Part shown: positions 18,201-24,854 of the stretch, in pieces
How positions within the stretch are numbered: the first letter of the stretch is position 1
Layout: every line of letters starts with the position of its first letter
DNA from: Bacteroidales bacterium
Lineage (GTDB): Bacteria > Bacteroidota > Bacteroidia > Bacteroidales > F082
Reading direction: 5' to 3'
Assembly (NCBI GenBank): GCA_024400305.1
Contig: JAKSMX010000009.1
Coordinates: 1 to 64,000, forward strand
DNA: 64,000 nucleotides
Position numbers and translations under genes: made by a program
The notes under the pieces: model-generated
Databases searched by the model: none
What the model was told of the DNA's origin: nothing
The model's input: only the letters and a program-made list of their open reading frames with translations

Positions 18201-18530
18201 ATATAGTGCGCAACCTATATCACTCACGTTGAGCGTGCCTGGCAAGGCGCCGACAACGCCGTCATCACTTGACGGTGACGGCCCTCCTAAAAGACCCGAT
18301 TCGGGAGGAAACACCCCATATCTGTTAATCACGAAACTCGCCGAAGAATTATTTTCAGGATCACTCTTGAAGCCGTCCAATAATCTGATGCATGATGACG
18401 CTTCAAATCTGTATGTTTCACGTCCATCAAGCTGACCGTTAAGTTCAAACTCCGTCTGTCGCCTGTGGTTTTCAGCGACCACGCAAACCACTGACAGCAG
18501 CAACATTTGCAGTAAAATAATCTTTTTCAT
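12246..18530 (-). CDS. Giant RHS/SpvB-type polymorphic toxin-like protein
   Basis: The 2,094-residue exported protein has a signal peptide (MKKIILLQMLLLSV). A SpvB-like N-terminal domain covers about residues 60-380 (GVVGALPGTLNVSDIG, AITYNNQAGNGLLGW). FG-GAP/VCBS-type repeats with FNGDGFSDVLVV, FDGDGLADVVP and FDGDGKCDVALF follow to about 730, then many YD/RHS repeats (YEYDAFGNLLKTI, YDDFNRLVGI). The RHS core ends near residue 1845 (GRVYDPMMSMMLSP, YNNPLSYNDPSG). The last about 249 residues are a variable tail with a hydrophobic Gly/Ala-rich part and a Gly/Asn hinge, not matched to a known toxin. No T9SS domain and no immunity gene follow; argS is next. It is the last gene of a five-gene operon. 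Confidence 0.9.
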   Translation of the reverse strand: MKKIILLQMLLLSVVCVVAENHRRQTEFELNGQLDGRETYRFEASSCIRLLDGFKSDPENNSSASFVINRYGVFPPESGLLGGPSPSSDDGVVGALPGTLNVSDIGCALYSIPIQLPKGIGDMTPDLAITYNNQAGNGLLGWAWNLTGLSSIARVGTTKYHDGISGRVKFNNEDRFALDGKRLMSNCQLPYGGDGTTYRTEIDEMTKIVSHTRSVQDGPAYFTVYKADGTIWEYGSSSDSYILPQNGHGPAMSWLVSKISDRDGNTIVLHYDNNNAEGESYISQIEYTLNKSRGVNSMYEILFSYQNRDDSETYYVYQNAVRIKKLLKDIVIKDKSSGKELMSYTFDYISPGIYDAVSFNYNRLKSITLVAGGMKLNPTVISWNSKMKHFNEKFQSRTLSKNVFNKVPFVGDFNGDGFSDVLVVPYKNGNSYQENVTAEVYINNTDGTFEDTPRFTFVFDKTLEWVYVVDFDGDGLADVVPYFCNFEPNSNWRSKAMFYMNNGDVSFSKTGNDLSYDRFFNLYPGDFCGEHRNSFYFVYNNDYSSGIYYPCIVYCKNGVPYQQTLEAVSYENVPKDVVIVDMDGDGNQEVMYIMDDKTVVANLKLVNGFYTYNKKFEDNGINTEDYLFPGDFNGDGNMDLLKYNNRSYWTVVMSDGKHFLPAESCIHSQLLVGVTLSPQDKYSCSLKSLSQPTVTIRNADFDGDGKCDVALFKSYAGNTYMVLGSYMFKKSSGEYDFKCTKRYYFDIDFKHSHVHVGNFFGQENQSILGSVDEKPLNSVYPKVVALNPHSAMYSVERVTDGVGNAHGFAYDYLMPYKDDSMYSFDFKWIDDEIRTVGIPVRALKADTVFTTNGSACCKNYSYDNIWYHTGGRGVLGAEHNQICTFVNGKQSQRKFVKFELEPIGQSVLALPSTIKFFDSDNMIVGTEIFDYDKFVCADNSKIVMPLQHLNKKISMSFDGNHGVLKTELTDNEYVSDLGGKTYRNYVNLNKTTVGVDKKNKGDDVGVYDYQTCNEYTYLNDLELWAVNRIVGIKHSESSRNGSDVGHCERLAYNDPKNPFRVVKKTSMPNLIWNDCDPLTVTTNYEYDAVGNIVGQVQSSQSATAKRTSRVEYSPDYNYRYPSAFVNEKGWRTDVRYSDCLGLAASTVDYNDFVMNTADDILGITSVCSMPDGVEVVKTKRWAKGNKHAPDNAMYYCWEKSTGKAESLVFYHKNGKQLRNVTFDLNGEAIYVDMKYDDFGNLSARSLPYLYGENADYVYFIYDKHDRIIEEIFPNGLKHEYVYDGFSKTMTTMAADGNVQRKTELTNEMGWVVRTIDVGGNTLTFDYYSDGLLKSSQIGSNPATKVSFEYDNRRNKSKVDDPSSGVVRYEYDAFGNLLKTITPRNGIVTCNYDASGLLVSRRIGNGNGEVIETKWVYDNAKGKKGMLKQVLHGKSRFTVYSYDDLLHLISVNETIDGVGYSTSYEYDPAGRELRKTYPSGVEIENHYSNSGFLKSVSDIESGVVLWKTNNTDAFGNITDYQLGNGLQTQLGYDEDFKYLKSIYTCKGTKAYQNLTYSYDDFGNMTNRTKHSDTMVSESFEYDDFNRLVGIKLNGKVTGSMTYDEYGNMTDKTINGVPVFYDGEYGGQKPYAIHSAKTDIDHLDGLAHKCKYNAFGKLQNATNGQSVIDFGYDADLNRDRMTTVCDGIQTDKIYVADCEFVEGKDVNATFTFLSGPMGVFAVVRDDNDGTRSLFYVHKDHLDSWCLITDENADVVQQTSYDAWGNPRNAATWSGEYNGELLCDRGFTGHEHILSLGLINMNGRVYDPMMSMMLSPDNYIQDMFFSQNYNRYRYCYNNPLSYNDPSGEIAQWLVEGFFWGAMNVISNLDVIDDFGEGLLLFAAGFAYGSLTHGLAGCSWVTQVACGAGAKVIEAGVNNFVTQNDGSYDWSAIDNSSLKEDVLYALGYGLTSSMLNAYIVSPTDEDPGVCLGTLICEDYKRGHILETTVAGFVGNFFSQKNPLESIDWSSLGVDWMNVFPSVFSALAVYYPDNELFELLGDLDNLYDFLFGLGGGQNGNGTDKGPVMDAIRFDSPVICRANLNAPACYSNVRSLILNK

Positions 18531-18541
18531 GGCAATGGTTT

Positions 18542-18970
18542 TTAGAGTTTGACAATGGTTCGTGCAAACGTGTCTCCAGAAACATTGACAACAACCAGAT
18601 ATGTACCCGGCAGAAATCCGCTTATATCCAATGTCGTTTCTTCTGACCCGACAGTTCCACTTTTCACAGGAAGTCCGTTTACGTCATATATGGTATATGA
18701 GAATGGCGTATCATCAAAACATTCTCCCAACGACAATGTCACAAGGCCATTTGAAGGATTTGGGTATAATGCGAACTCCTCCACGGTCAGTTGTTCTGTA
18801 AGATCCACGACATCCCTGCTGTCTTTGTCACATCCTTCATAAAAAGCACGTGCCACTCTGTTTCCATCATCGTCATAATCAAAGGAGATGCAATGCTGCG
18901 CCATAGAATTCTTGGATTGCAAAAGACACAATACAAGCCCAAGAAATATTATCAAATATTTCATTTTCAT
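18542..18970 (-). CDS. Small T9SS protein with an RHS-like YD motif
   Basis: From Met 18970 or 18964 the product is about 140 residues: a signal peptide (MKYLIIFLGLVLCLLQS to SMAQ), a short mature region with one YD-repeat-like motif (FDYDDDGNRVARAFYEG), and a T9SS type A sorting domain (LYPNPSNG, FLPGTYLVVV). The YD motif matches the repeats of the giant RHS protein encoded 11 bp downstream. It may be a surface anchor or partner for that protein; this is inference from order and motif. Confidence 0.72.
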   Translation of the reverse strand: MKMKYLIIFLGLVLCLLQSKNSMAQHCISFDYDDDGNRVARAFYEGCDKDSRDVVDLTEQLTVEEFALYPNPSNGLVTLSLGECFDDTPFSYTIYDVNGLPVKSGTVGSEETTLDISGFLPGTYLVVVNVSGDTFARTIVKL

Positions 18971-18989
18971 AGCGTTACGTATTTTAATA

Positions 18990-19979
18990 TTACTTTGTTT
19001 CCTGCTGCAATGACTTGATGATTTCCTGCTGCCGCTGAATCTGTTCATTCAGTTCAATGACATACAATGTCAATTCCTCGACTTTTTTAAGCAATATGCC
19101 ATCCATTTCGGCAAGGTTAAAACCTTTTTGGAGGACGGTACTTTCCGACGGCACTCCTGGCAGACATCCTTTGTCATCAATATAATGATTCAGTTCATTC
19201 AAAGGCATCAGTTCATAACCTTTATCAAACACATAATCGTGCCATTCGCTCACTTCTTTCACATACACTTCGCTCGTCAGTATTCCACCGCTTACAGCAA
19301 GGGCATAATCGTAATCGCCAGCGAATGCGTTATCTGCATTGATGCCGACCTTTCCATTCAACGTGATTTTCTTGGAATCGAAAGACAGGCCCGGACCGCC
19401 GGCACGGACATTCATGCCGTCTTTTGTAACCGAAATCTTATTGTCCGCATCGTAAAGCTGAATGTATGCCGACCTTGTCGAAATGCTGGTTGTCTCCAAG
19501 ATCAATCCGGCATCTTCATTGAGGTCTGATTTCAGGTGGAGCTTGGCTGAAGGATTTACCACATTGCCAATTCCTATTTTTCCTGTGGTTTCTCCGCCTG
19601 CCGAAGTGCTCACGAACAACGTTGGCCGTTTGCTGTTAAATCCGACCATCAACGTATTTTGTTTGTTGTTTATCAAAGCCTTTGCGTCTGAATCAGCCAA
19701 TCCGCTGCCAATCACGACAGCACCTGTCGCATTGGTTCTGACAAAGTTGCCGATAGCAACGGAATTTCCTCCGGTAGTTCTGTTTGAATTGCCAAAAGCG
19801 ACAGAACACATTCCGTTTGTATAATTGTTTACGCCAATAGTTGCCGAATAATTTCCATTGGCATGGTTCATGGACGAACCTGAAGGGCCGCACAAATCAC
19901 AGCCACCCTTTTCCTGTGCGTTCACAACACTGCACATTGCAAGTGAAAGCACCAAAAAACTAAAAAAACAAGGTTTCAT
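18990..19979 (-). CDS. YadA-head-like surface/tail-fibre protein with C-terminal coiled coil
   Basis: The 329-residue exported protein has a signal peptide ending VVNAQ. It continues with YadA-head-type repeats (SATIGVNN, CSVAFGNSN, NSVAIGNF, GAVVIGSG), a beta-rich middle (GKIGIGNV, KLHLKSD), and a C-terminal region common in Bacteroidota fibre proteins (YELMPLNELNHYI, GCLPGVPSE, LAEMDGILLKKVEELTLYVI) ending in a coiled coil. It is probably trimeric. It has no T9SS domain. Its 3' end overlaps the upstream-extended frame of the next gene, which favours that gene's internal start. Confidence 0.75.
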   Translation of the reverse strand: MKPCFFSFLVLSLAMCSVVNAQEKGGCDLCGPSGSSMNHANGNYSATIGVNNYTNGMCSVAFGNSNRTTGGNSVAIGNFVRTNATGAVVIGSGLADSDAKALINNKQNTLMVGFNSKRPTLFVSTSAGGETTGKIGIGNVVNPSAKLHLKSDLNEDAGLILETTSISTRSAYIQLYDADNKISVTKDGMNVRAGGPGLSFDSKKITLNGKVGINADNAFAGDYDYALAVSGGILTSEVYVKEVSEWHDYVFDKGYELMPLNELNHYIDDKGCLPGVPSESTVLQKGFNLAEMDGILLKKVEELTLYVIELNEQIQRQQEIIKSLQQETK

Positions 19980-19997
19980 AGCTAAAAAATTTAATTG

Positions 19998-21488
19998 TTA
20001 ATCTTTAATAAATTTTCCTCTTAATGAGTTCTTACCATTTAAAACATCGTAAAAATAAATTCCATTTTCAAAAGAAGACACATCGATTTTTATTGTCGAA
20101 TTATCTGGCAGTGACAATTTCCGCTCAAGCATTTTCTGTCCGTTGACATTGCAAACAGACACCACAACTTCCTGATTTTCAACATTATTTATCGAAATAT
20201 TCAAAACATCCGTCGTCGGATTCGGGTAAACATCAATACCATGACAAATTTCAGTGTTCTCATCCACGGATAGAGGCACAATGAAATCCTCCCGCACGAG
20301 TTTTTTGATATAAACCGCATTCTGATCTCCCAACATGCAATTGCCATAAATAAGACATCCTCCGTCGTGAGTTTTTTGCATGTGATAAATGCGGAAAACC
20401 CTGTCGTCGTATTCTAAACGCTTGGTTCCCAACAGATTCAAATCTTTGTCAATCAACATCATGACCACACTATTATACATTTCCCCACGTATCCCCCAAA
20501 AAGTCTCATGATACGTAGCGAAATAAATTGTCGAATCATTGACATACTGCAATGCGCGATTTGAAGGCGTATAATCAGCGGTGTCAATCCTGTTGTAAAT
20601 CAAAGTGTCTAACAGAGCCAAAGTGGTGTCACACTTAAAAATCGCCGCAATTTCTTTTTCATCTGCGCTATAACGGTCATACATCATTGCGGACATCAGG
20701 AAATGGGTGTTGTCCAACCATATACTTGAATTAATCCACTCGGCGACAAGTCTTCCGTCTAACACATCGTGATGTGAAAAGAAATTCAAATCCTTGTCAA
20801 AATAGCTGACACATTGCCCACCTGACGAGTTAAAACCGCTGCTCATCAACATCATGTTTTCAGACCCTCGCATTATCGAAAGATCCCTTGGGTTTACATG
20901 CCCCAAAAACGGAGTCACTGCAATTTTGCTTTCAAGCATATTCCCATGAACGTCAAATCTGCAAATCATGCAATCGTTGTTGACAGAATAATTTAGATTA
21001 ACCTTTCTAACTGCAACAGTCAAAATTATATCCCCCTGAATTCCTGCTGCAATATACACATGATGCGCTAAAAAATACGGATCCGGCAATGGATATGTGT
21101 GTTCTTCGACAATTTCCAAATCCTGATTAATTATCGCTACCCATATCTGTTTATACTCGTCACCATAACTCGAAGGATTTTTGAGACCGGCGACAAAAGC
21201 ATTGCCATCTTCGAGACACAACGCGCTACTGAAATAACTTTGTCCGGATTCAGGAATATAATAATTACATTTATAGGATCCGTCATTGTTAACAAACACT
21301 GCGTATGCCACATTATTTTCCTCTATCTTGGGTTTTGCAACTTTCCCGAAAAAATAATAGCCATTTTCATTGCTGTCACCTGCATTCAGGTTTGTAATAT
21401 CCGGCTGGGTGAAACAAATCTCCCAACCCTGACCCCATACAATATTCGGAATCAGACAAATTAACAATAAGATGATGTGTCTTCTCAT
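19998..21488 (-). CDS. T9SS-secreted protein, propeller-like, unknown function
   Basis: The 496-residue protein has a signal peptide (MRRHIILLLICLIPNIVWGQ). Its body holds several repeated beta segments of the kind seen in delta-60/propeller-like surface proteins (YYFFGKVAKP, DLNFFSHHDV, KTHDGGCLIYGNCM). The T9SS type A sorting domain at the end reads VYPNPTTDVLNISI and ENGIYFYDV. It lies in the RHS operon, 24 bp after the lipoprotein gene. Confidence 0.8.
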   Translation of the reverse strand: MRRHIILLLICLIPNIVWGQGWEICFTQPDITNLNAGDSNENGYYFFGKVAKPKIEENNVAYAVFVNNDGSYKCNYYIPESGQSYFSSALCLEDGNAFVAGLKNPSSYGDEYKQIWVAIINQDLEIVEEHTYPLPDPYFLAHHVYIAAGIQGDIILTVAVRKVNLNYSVNNDCMICRFDVHGNMLESKIAVTPFLGHVNPRDLSIMRGSENMMLMSSGFNSSGGQCVSYFDKDLNFFSHHDVLDGRLVAEWINSSIWLDNTHFLMSAMMYDRYSADEKEIAAIFKCDTTLALLDTLIYNRIDTADYTPSNRALQYVNDSTIYFATYHETFWGIRGEMYNSVVMMLIDKDLNLLGTKRLEYDDRVFRIYHMQKTHDGGCLIYGNCMLGDQNAVYIKKLVREDFIVPLSVDENTEICHGIDVYPNPTTDVLNISINNVENQEVVVSVCNVNGQKMLERKLSLPDNSTIKIDVSSFENGIYFYDVLNGKNSLRGKFIKD

Positions 21489-21512
21489 GATTTAATAGTT
21501 TTTAAATTATAA

Positions 21513-22577
21513 TTAATCTAACAAATTTCCCGTTGGTCCGATAACTTGGATAGGAATAAGAATCCTGTCTCCGTAAGTTATAGAATTATGATGGAAACAT
21601 ATTCCGTTTTCTGCAAGTCCTCTGATGTCAACCTGAACAAAACATAAATTGTCAGGTAACATACCTGCATTTTTCAAATCCTCAGGAAGCAATTGAAGTA
21701 TCACTTTTTTCTCACCATTAAAATAATAGTTCAACATTGCATAATTGAAATACAAACTCGTATCATTTACATAATGGGAATAATAGAGATACGGCTCACC
21801 ATTGGGACGCAAATACTCCGGACCTTCCAATGTTTTAGTCATCAAATTGTAATTGACGTATCTGTATCCTGATACCGGCACCGGTGTACCCGCGAAGTAG
21901 TAGTTGATGGAATCCTCAATAATTTCAGCCGCATCGCACACAATCGAAGGGTCGTCACAACTTCCGCCGTATTCGCCGAAATACCAGCAATCACCGGGTT
22001 TGAAAGGTCCGTCTTCCAAAATGACATGACCATTGTTATCGTTGCTGCGACCGGAAATGACATGTACTTCAACAGAAGACTTGTCGCCGATGGTTTCACC
22101 TTTGTCAAACACGACGGTCATGAGGGATTTGTTTTCCGTGATTCCATCATTTGCGTATGCTTCACGCACCAAATCAGTTACATTTTCATACAGATTCGAC
22201 ACTTCATTCATGGGCAACGACCCGTCTTCATCCAAATTGACATAAAAAGTCAAATCCTGTTTCACGGTCTCAACATAATCCTTTTCAGGAGAAGAATAAG
22301 ACGTGTTAAAAAGAGCTTCCATATTCCACAACACACTGTCAATCTGCATATTGCCAGCGACTCTCATTGTCTTACATCTCTCAAGAGTCTCTTCAAAATG
22401 CTTGACCTTGCTGACAAACGACTTCACCTTGGCATCATAATCCGGTGTCAAAGTAATGTCATTCACCACCTCTGGTTGCGGTTTAACTTGATTCTTCCTG
22501 CATGCGTACAGGCCAAAAGCAACAAGGCCGACGCCTGCTGCAAAAATTGTGATTTTATTCAAAATGTTCAGTTTCAT
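21513..22577 (-). CDS. Putative lipoprotein, first gene of the RHS operon
   Basis: The 354-residue protein has an N-terminal hydrophobic segment and a lipobox-like LYAC (Cys near residue 26), so it is probably a lipoprotein. The mature part has a helical region (KVKSFVSKVKHFEETLERCK) and a Cys pair in GGSCDDPSIVC. Fold and function are not recognised. The promoter lies about 145 bp upstream, leaving a long 5' leader. Confidence 0.65.
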   Translation of the reverse strand: MKLNILNKITIFAAGVGLVAFGLYACRKNQVKPQPEVVNDITLTPDYDAKVKSFVSKVKHFEETLERCKTMRVAGNMQIDSVLWNMEALFNTSYSSPEKDYVETVKQDLTFYVNLDEDGSLPMNEVSNLYENVTDLVREAYANDGITENKSLMTVVFDKGETIGDKSSVEVHVISGRSNDNNGHVILEDGPFKPGDCWYFGEYGGSCDDPSIVCDAAEIIEDSINYYFAGTPVPVSGYRYVNYNLMTKTLEGPEYLRPNGEPYLYYSHYVNDTSLYFNYAMLNYYFNGEKKVILQLLPEDLKNAGMLPDNLCFVQVDIRGLAENGICFHHNSITYGDRILIPIQVIGPTGNLLD

Positions 22578-22720
22578 AAAAAAATATTAAAATAAAAAAA
22601 AGTTTGTTAATGTACAACAATTCCTTGGTCACAGTCTCCGGTTACTTGTACTTAAACCAAAGACTATACAAAAGCGTTTTTATTACTTTCCTTCTCATTT
22701 TTACTACTGTTATCACGCTG

Positions 22721-22728
22721 CAAAGATA
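22721..22728 (-). promoter_or_regulatory. RHS-operon promoter -7 box
   Basis: The minus strand reads TATCTTTGCAGCG. It is the only good promoter box ahead of the lipoprotein gene, and the genes down to the RHS gene follow with short gaps. Confidence 0.7.
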
Positions 22729-22799
22729 CAACATGGAAAAGCGTTTGTCAAGAACTTTTTTCTTTAATTTTATTTACAATTCATTGATTTTCAATTAAA

Positions 22800-22821
22800 A
22801 ATGTAAATTTTTATTTACATT
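22800..22821. promoter_or_regulatory. Palindrome AATGTAAAT/ATTTACATT, possible operator
   Basis: Two perfect 9-nt arms flank a TTTT loop, upstream of the RHS-operon promoter and about 100 bp ahead of the pyrB promoter. This is too AT-rich and T-poor after the stem for a terminator. Confidence 0.4.
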
Positions 22822-22903
22822 ACACCTTATTAATATAGCAGTCTTTCGAGAAACCATGATTTTTTAAAATTTTCATGTTTTTATTTCACCAATCAAAAAA
22901 AAT

Positions 22904-23039
22904 TGTAACTTTGCAACCCGATGGTTGAACAAAGATTTATATCGGAAATGCCTGATAATCACGGCGTGAAAAGAAGTGATTCTTTGACAGACATCTTTTT
23001 TTCATTTTCTGACGGTCGTTTGAAACCGTCATTTTTTTT
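22904..23039 (+). promoter_or_regulatory. pyrB promoter and attenuator-like leader
   Basis: TAACTTTG lies near 22906-22913. A leader of over 100 nt ends in a terminator-like hairpin: TGACGGT at 23010-23016 pairs with ACCGTCA at 23025-23031 and is followed by eight T residues. It lies 44 bp before the pyrB ATG, so it looks like transcription attenuation of the pyrimidine operon. No PyrR motif was assigned. Confidence 0.7.
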
Positions 23040-23082
23040 GTTGATAAGTTAAATAAATAATAAACTAACAATCTTTATAACA

Positions 23083-24003
23083 ATGTCTATCTCTTTAAAA
23101 AACCGTAGTCTTATTTCAATCAACGACTACACACCGGAAGAAATCTGCCACATACTTGACATTGCAGAAGACTTTGAGAAAACCCGCCTTCAGAATCTTT
23201 TGAACGGCCGCGTTATCGCATCATTATTCTTCGAGCCTTCAACAAGAACCAGATTAAGTTTTGAGACTGCCATCCAGCTGCTTGGCGGCAACGTCATCGG
23301 ATTCAGCAGCACGGCGGGGACAAGCGTTCAAAAAGGAGAATCCTTGAGAGACACAATAACGATGGTGGCGAGCTACGCAGACCTCATCGTCATGCGCAAC
23401 CCGATTGACGGCTCAGCACGTTTCGCTTCTGAGGTCTCGAAAGTGCCGATTATCAATGCAGGTGACGGTTCGAACCAGCACCCGACACAATGCCTCCTTG
23501 ACCTTTATTCAATCCGCAAGACCCAAGGAACGCTCGAGAACCTTGAAATCACAATGGTCGGCGACCTCAAATACGGACGCACGGTGCACAGCCTCGTCCA
23601 GGCGATGTGCCACTTCAACGCGAAATTCAATTTTGTATCACCTAATGAGCTAAGAATGCCGTCAACCGTAATCCAACACATCAAGGATGCCGGTCTCGAA
23701 TATCACGAATACACTGATTTGGAAGAGGTTATACCTCATTCAGACATCATCTACATGACACGTGTGCAGCGCGAGCGTTTCCCCGACCCTCTCGAATACG
23801 AAAAAGTCAAGAACGCCTACATACTTCGCAACTACATGCTTGAACCGGCGAAGGAAAACTGCCGCATCCTGCACCCACTTCCGCGCGTCAACGAAATCAA
23901 CGAGGACGTTGACCCGAACCCGAAGGCTTATTACTTCCAGCAGGCTCAAAACGGACTGTACGTCCGCGAGGCTCTGATTGCTGCAATCTTGGGATTAAAA
24001 TAA
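23083..24003 (+). CDS. pyrB: Aspartate carbamoyltransferase catalytic subunit
   Basis: PyrB joins carbamoyl phosphate and aspartate in the first committed step of pyrimidine synthesis. The 306-residue chain has the carbamoyl-phosphate motif FEPSTRTRLSFE, the DGSNQHPTQ motif and the C-terminal HPLPRVNEI. Start and length are normal. pyrI follows 19 bp after the stop, giving the usual two-subunit ATCase. Confidence 0.97.
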   Translation: MSISLKNRSLISINDYTPEEICHILDIAEDFEKTRLQNLLNGRVIASLFFEPSTRTRLSFETAIQLLGGNVIGFSSTAGTSVQKGESLRDTITMVASYADLIVMRNPIDGSARFASEVSKVPIINAGDGSNQHPTQCLLDLYSIRKTQGTLENLEITMVGDLKYGRTVHSLVQAMCHFNAKFNFVSPNELRMPSTVIQHIKDAGLEYHEYTDLEEVIPHSDIIYMTRVQRERFPDPLEYEKVKNAYILRNYMLEPAKENCRILHPLPRVNEINEDVDPNPKAYYFQQAQNGLYVREALIAAILGLK

Positions 24004-24022
24004 CACTAAAACATTGATAATC

Positions 24023-24487
24023 ATGGAAAAGAGAAAAGAACTTATAGTTTCAGCCATCGAAAACGGAACAGTAATAGACCATATCCCCGCCAACAAAGTC
24101 TTTGAGGTAATCAAGATTTTGGGACTTGACAATTGCGACTGCCCTGTATATTTCGGGACGAACCTCGAAAGCAAGAAATACGGCACAAAGGGCATCATCA
24201 AAATAAGCAACAAATTCTTCAAGTCAGAAGAAATCAACAAGATAGCACTTGTAGCCCCGACAGCATCACTCATTGAAATCAAAGAATTCGAAGTCATCAA
24301 CAAACACACTGTTGAAATCCCGGACAACATTGAGGGCATCGTGAAATGTTTCAACCCTAAATGCGTCACGAATGCGGAAAGAGTGATGACAAAGTTCACG
24401 GTAAAGAAAAACGAGTTCGGGAAAATCCAGCTCAGATGCCATTACTGCGAGAAATTCACCACGGAGGAAAACATGGAGTTTCTGTAG
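24023..24487 (+). CDS. pyrI: Aspartate carbamoyltransferase regulatory subunit
   Basis: PyrI binds the allosteric nucleotides and holds the catalytic trimers together. From ATG 24023 (MEKRKELIVS) it has 154 residues: the N-terminal nucleotide-binding domain (GTVIDHIPANKVFEV) and the C-terminal zinc domain with four Cys (CFNPKC, later CHYC). A further in-frame TTG at 24014 is the less likely start. Confidence 0.96.
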   Translation: MEKRKELIVSAIENGTVIDHIPANKVFEVIKILGLDNCDCPVYFGTNLESKKYGTKGIIKISNKFFKSEEINKIALVAPTASLIEIKEFEVINKHTVEIPDNIEGIVKCFNPKCVTNAERVMTKFTVKKNEFGKIQLRCHYCEKFTTEENMEFL

Positions 24488-24551
24488 GACTTTCGTCTCG
24501 CAGACCACGCTGATTTTTCTCACGCAGAAACAACAGAAACAGCGAACAAAC

Positions 24552-24579
24552 AAAAAGGCTGGTGATTACCAGCCTTTTT
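24552..24579. terminator. Bidirectional terminator between pyrI and the T9SS operon
   Basis: The perfect 12-nt stem AAAAAGGCTGGT/ACCAGCCTTTTT has a 4-nt loop, with T-runs on both strands. It serves pyrI on the plus strand and the 24597 gene on the minus strand. Confidence 0.9.
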
Positions 24580-24596
24580 GCATCCTTTTCCCTCTC

Positions 24597-24854
24597 TTAT
24601 CTCTCATCTTTTTTCTTCGTCACGGCGTAACCCGCGCCGAGTGCGGTGAGAATCACGATTCCGGTGCCGAGCGGCGCACCAGATTGGTCTTCCGTATATC
24701 CGTGACCTGGAAGCTCCGGCATGTCAAAACCGTTGTCGATGTCCTCTCTGATTCCATTTTTTTCCCATCCGCTGAAAAAACCGTCGCTCTGCGACACTGC
24801 CGGGAACGAGACCATCGCCATTACCGCCATTGTCAAAAATATCCTCTTTCTCAT
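24597..24854 (-). CDS. Small exported protein with C-terminal membrane anchor
   Basis: The 85-residue protein has a signal peptide (cleavage near AVSQ), a short acidic middle, and a C-terminal sorting-like tail: APLGTGI, a hydrophobic helix (VILTALGAGYAV) and a basic end (TKKKDER). Tails of this PLG-helix-KRK type recur in Bacteroidales small proteins; their role is unknown. The start overlaps the stop of the upstream T9SS gene (ATGA), so translation is coupled. Confidence 0.65.
   Translation of the reverse strand: MRKRIFLTMAVMAMVSFPAVSQSDGFFSGWEKNGIREDIDNGFDMPELPGHGYTEDQSGAPLGTGIVILTALGAGYAVTKKKDER

Larger units (their letters stand above)
22578..22903. other. Divergent intergenic region between the RHS operon and pyrB
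   Basis: There is no gene. It holds the minus-strand promoter at 22721-22728 with a leader of about 140 nt, and a perfect 9-nt palindrome with a TTTT loop at 22800-22821 (AATGTAAAT and ATTTACATT), which could be an operator. Confidence 0.6.
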
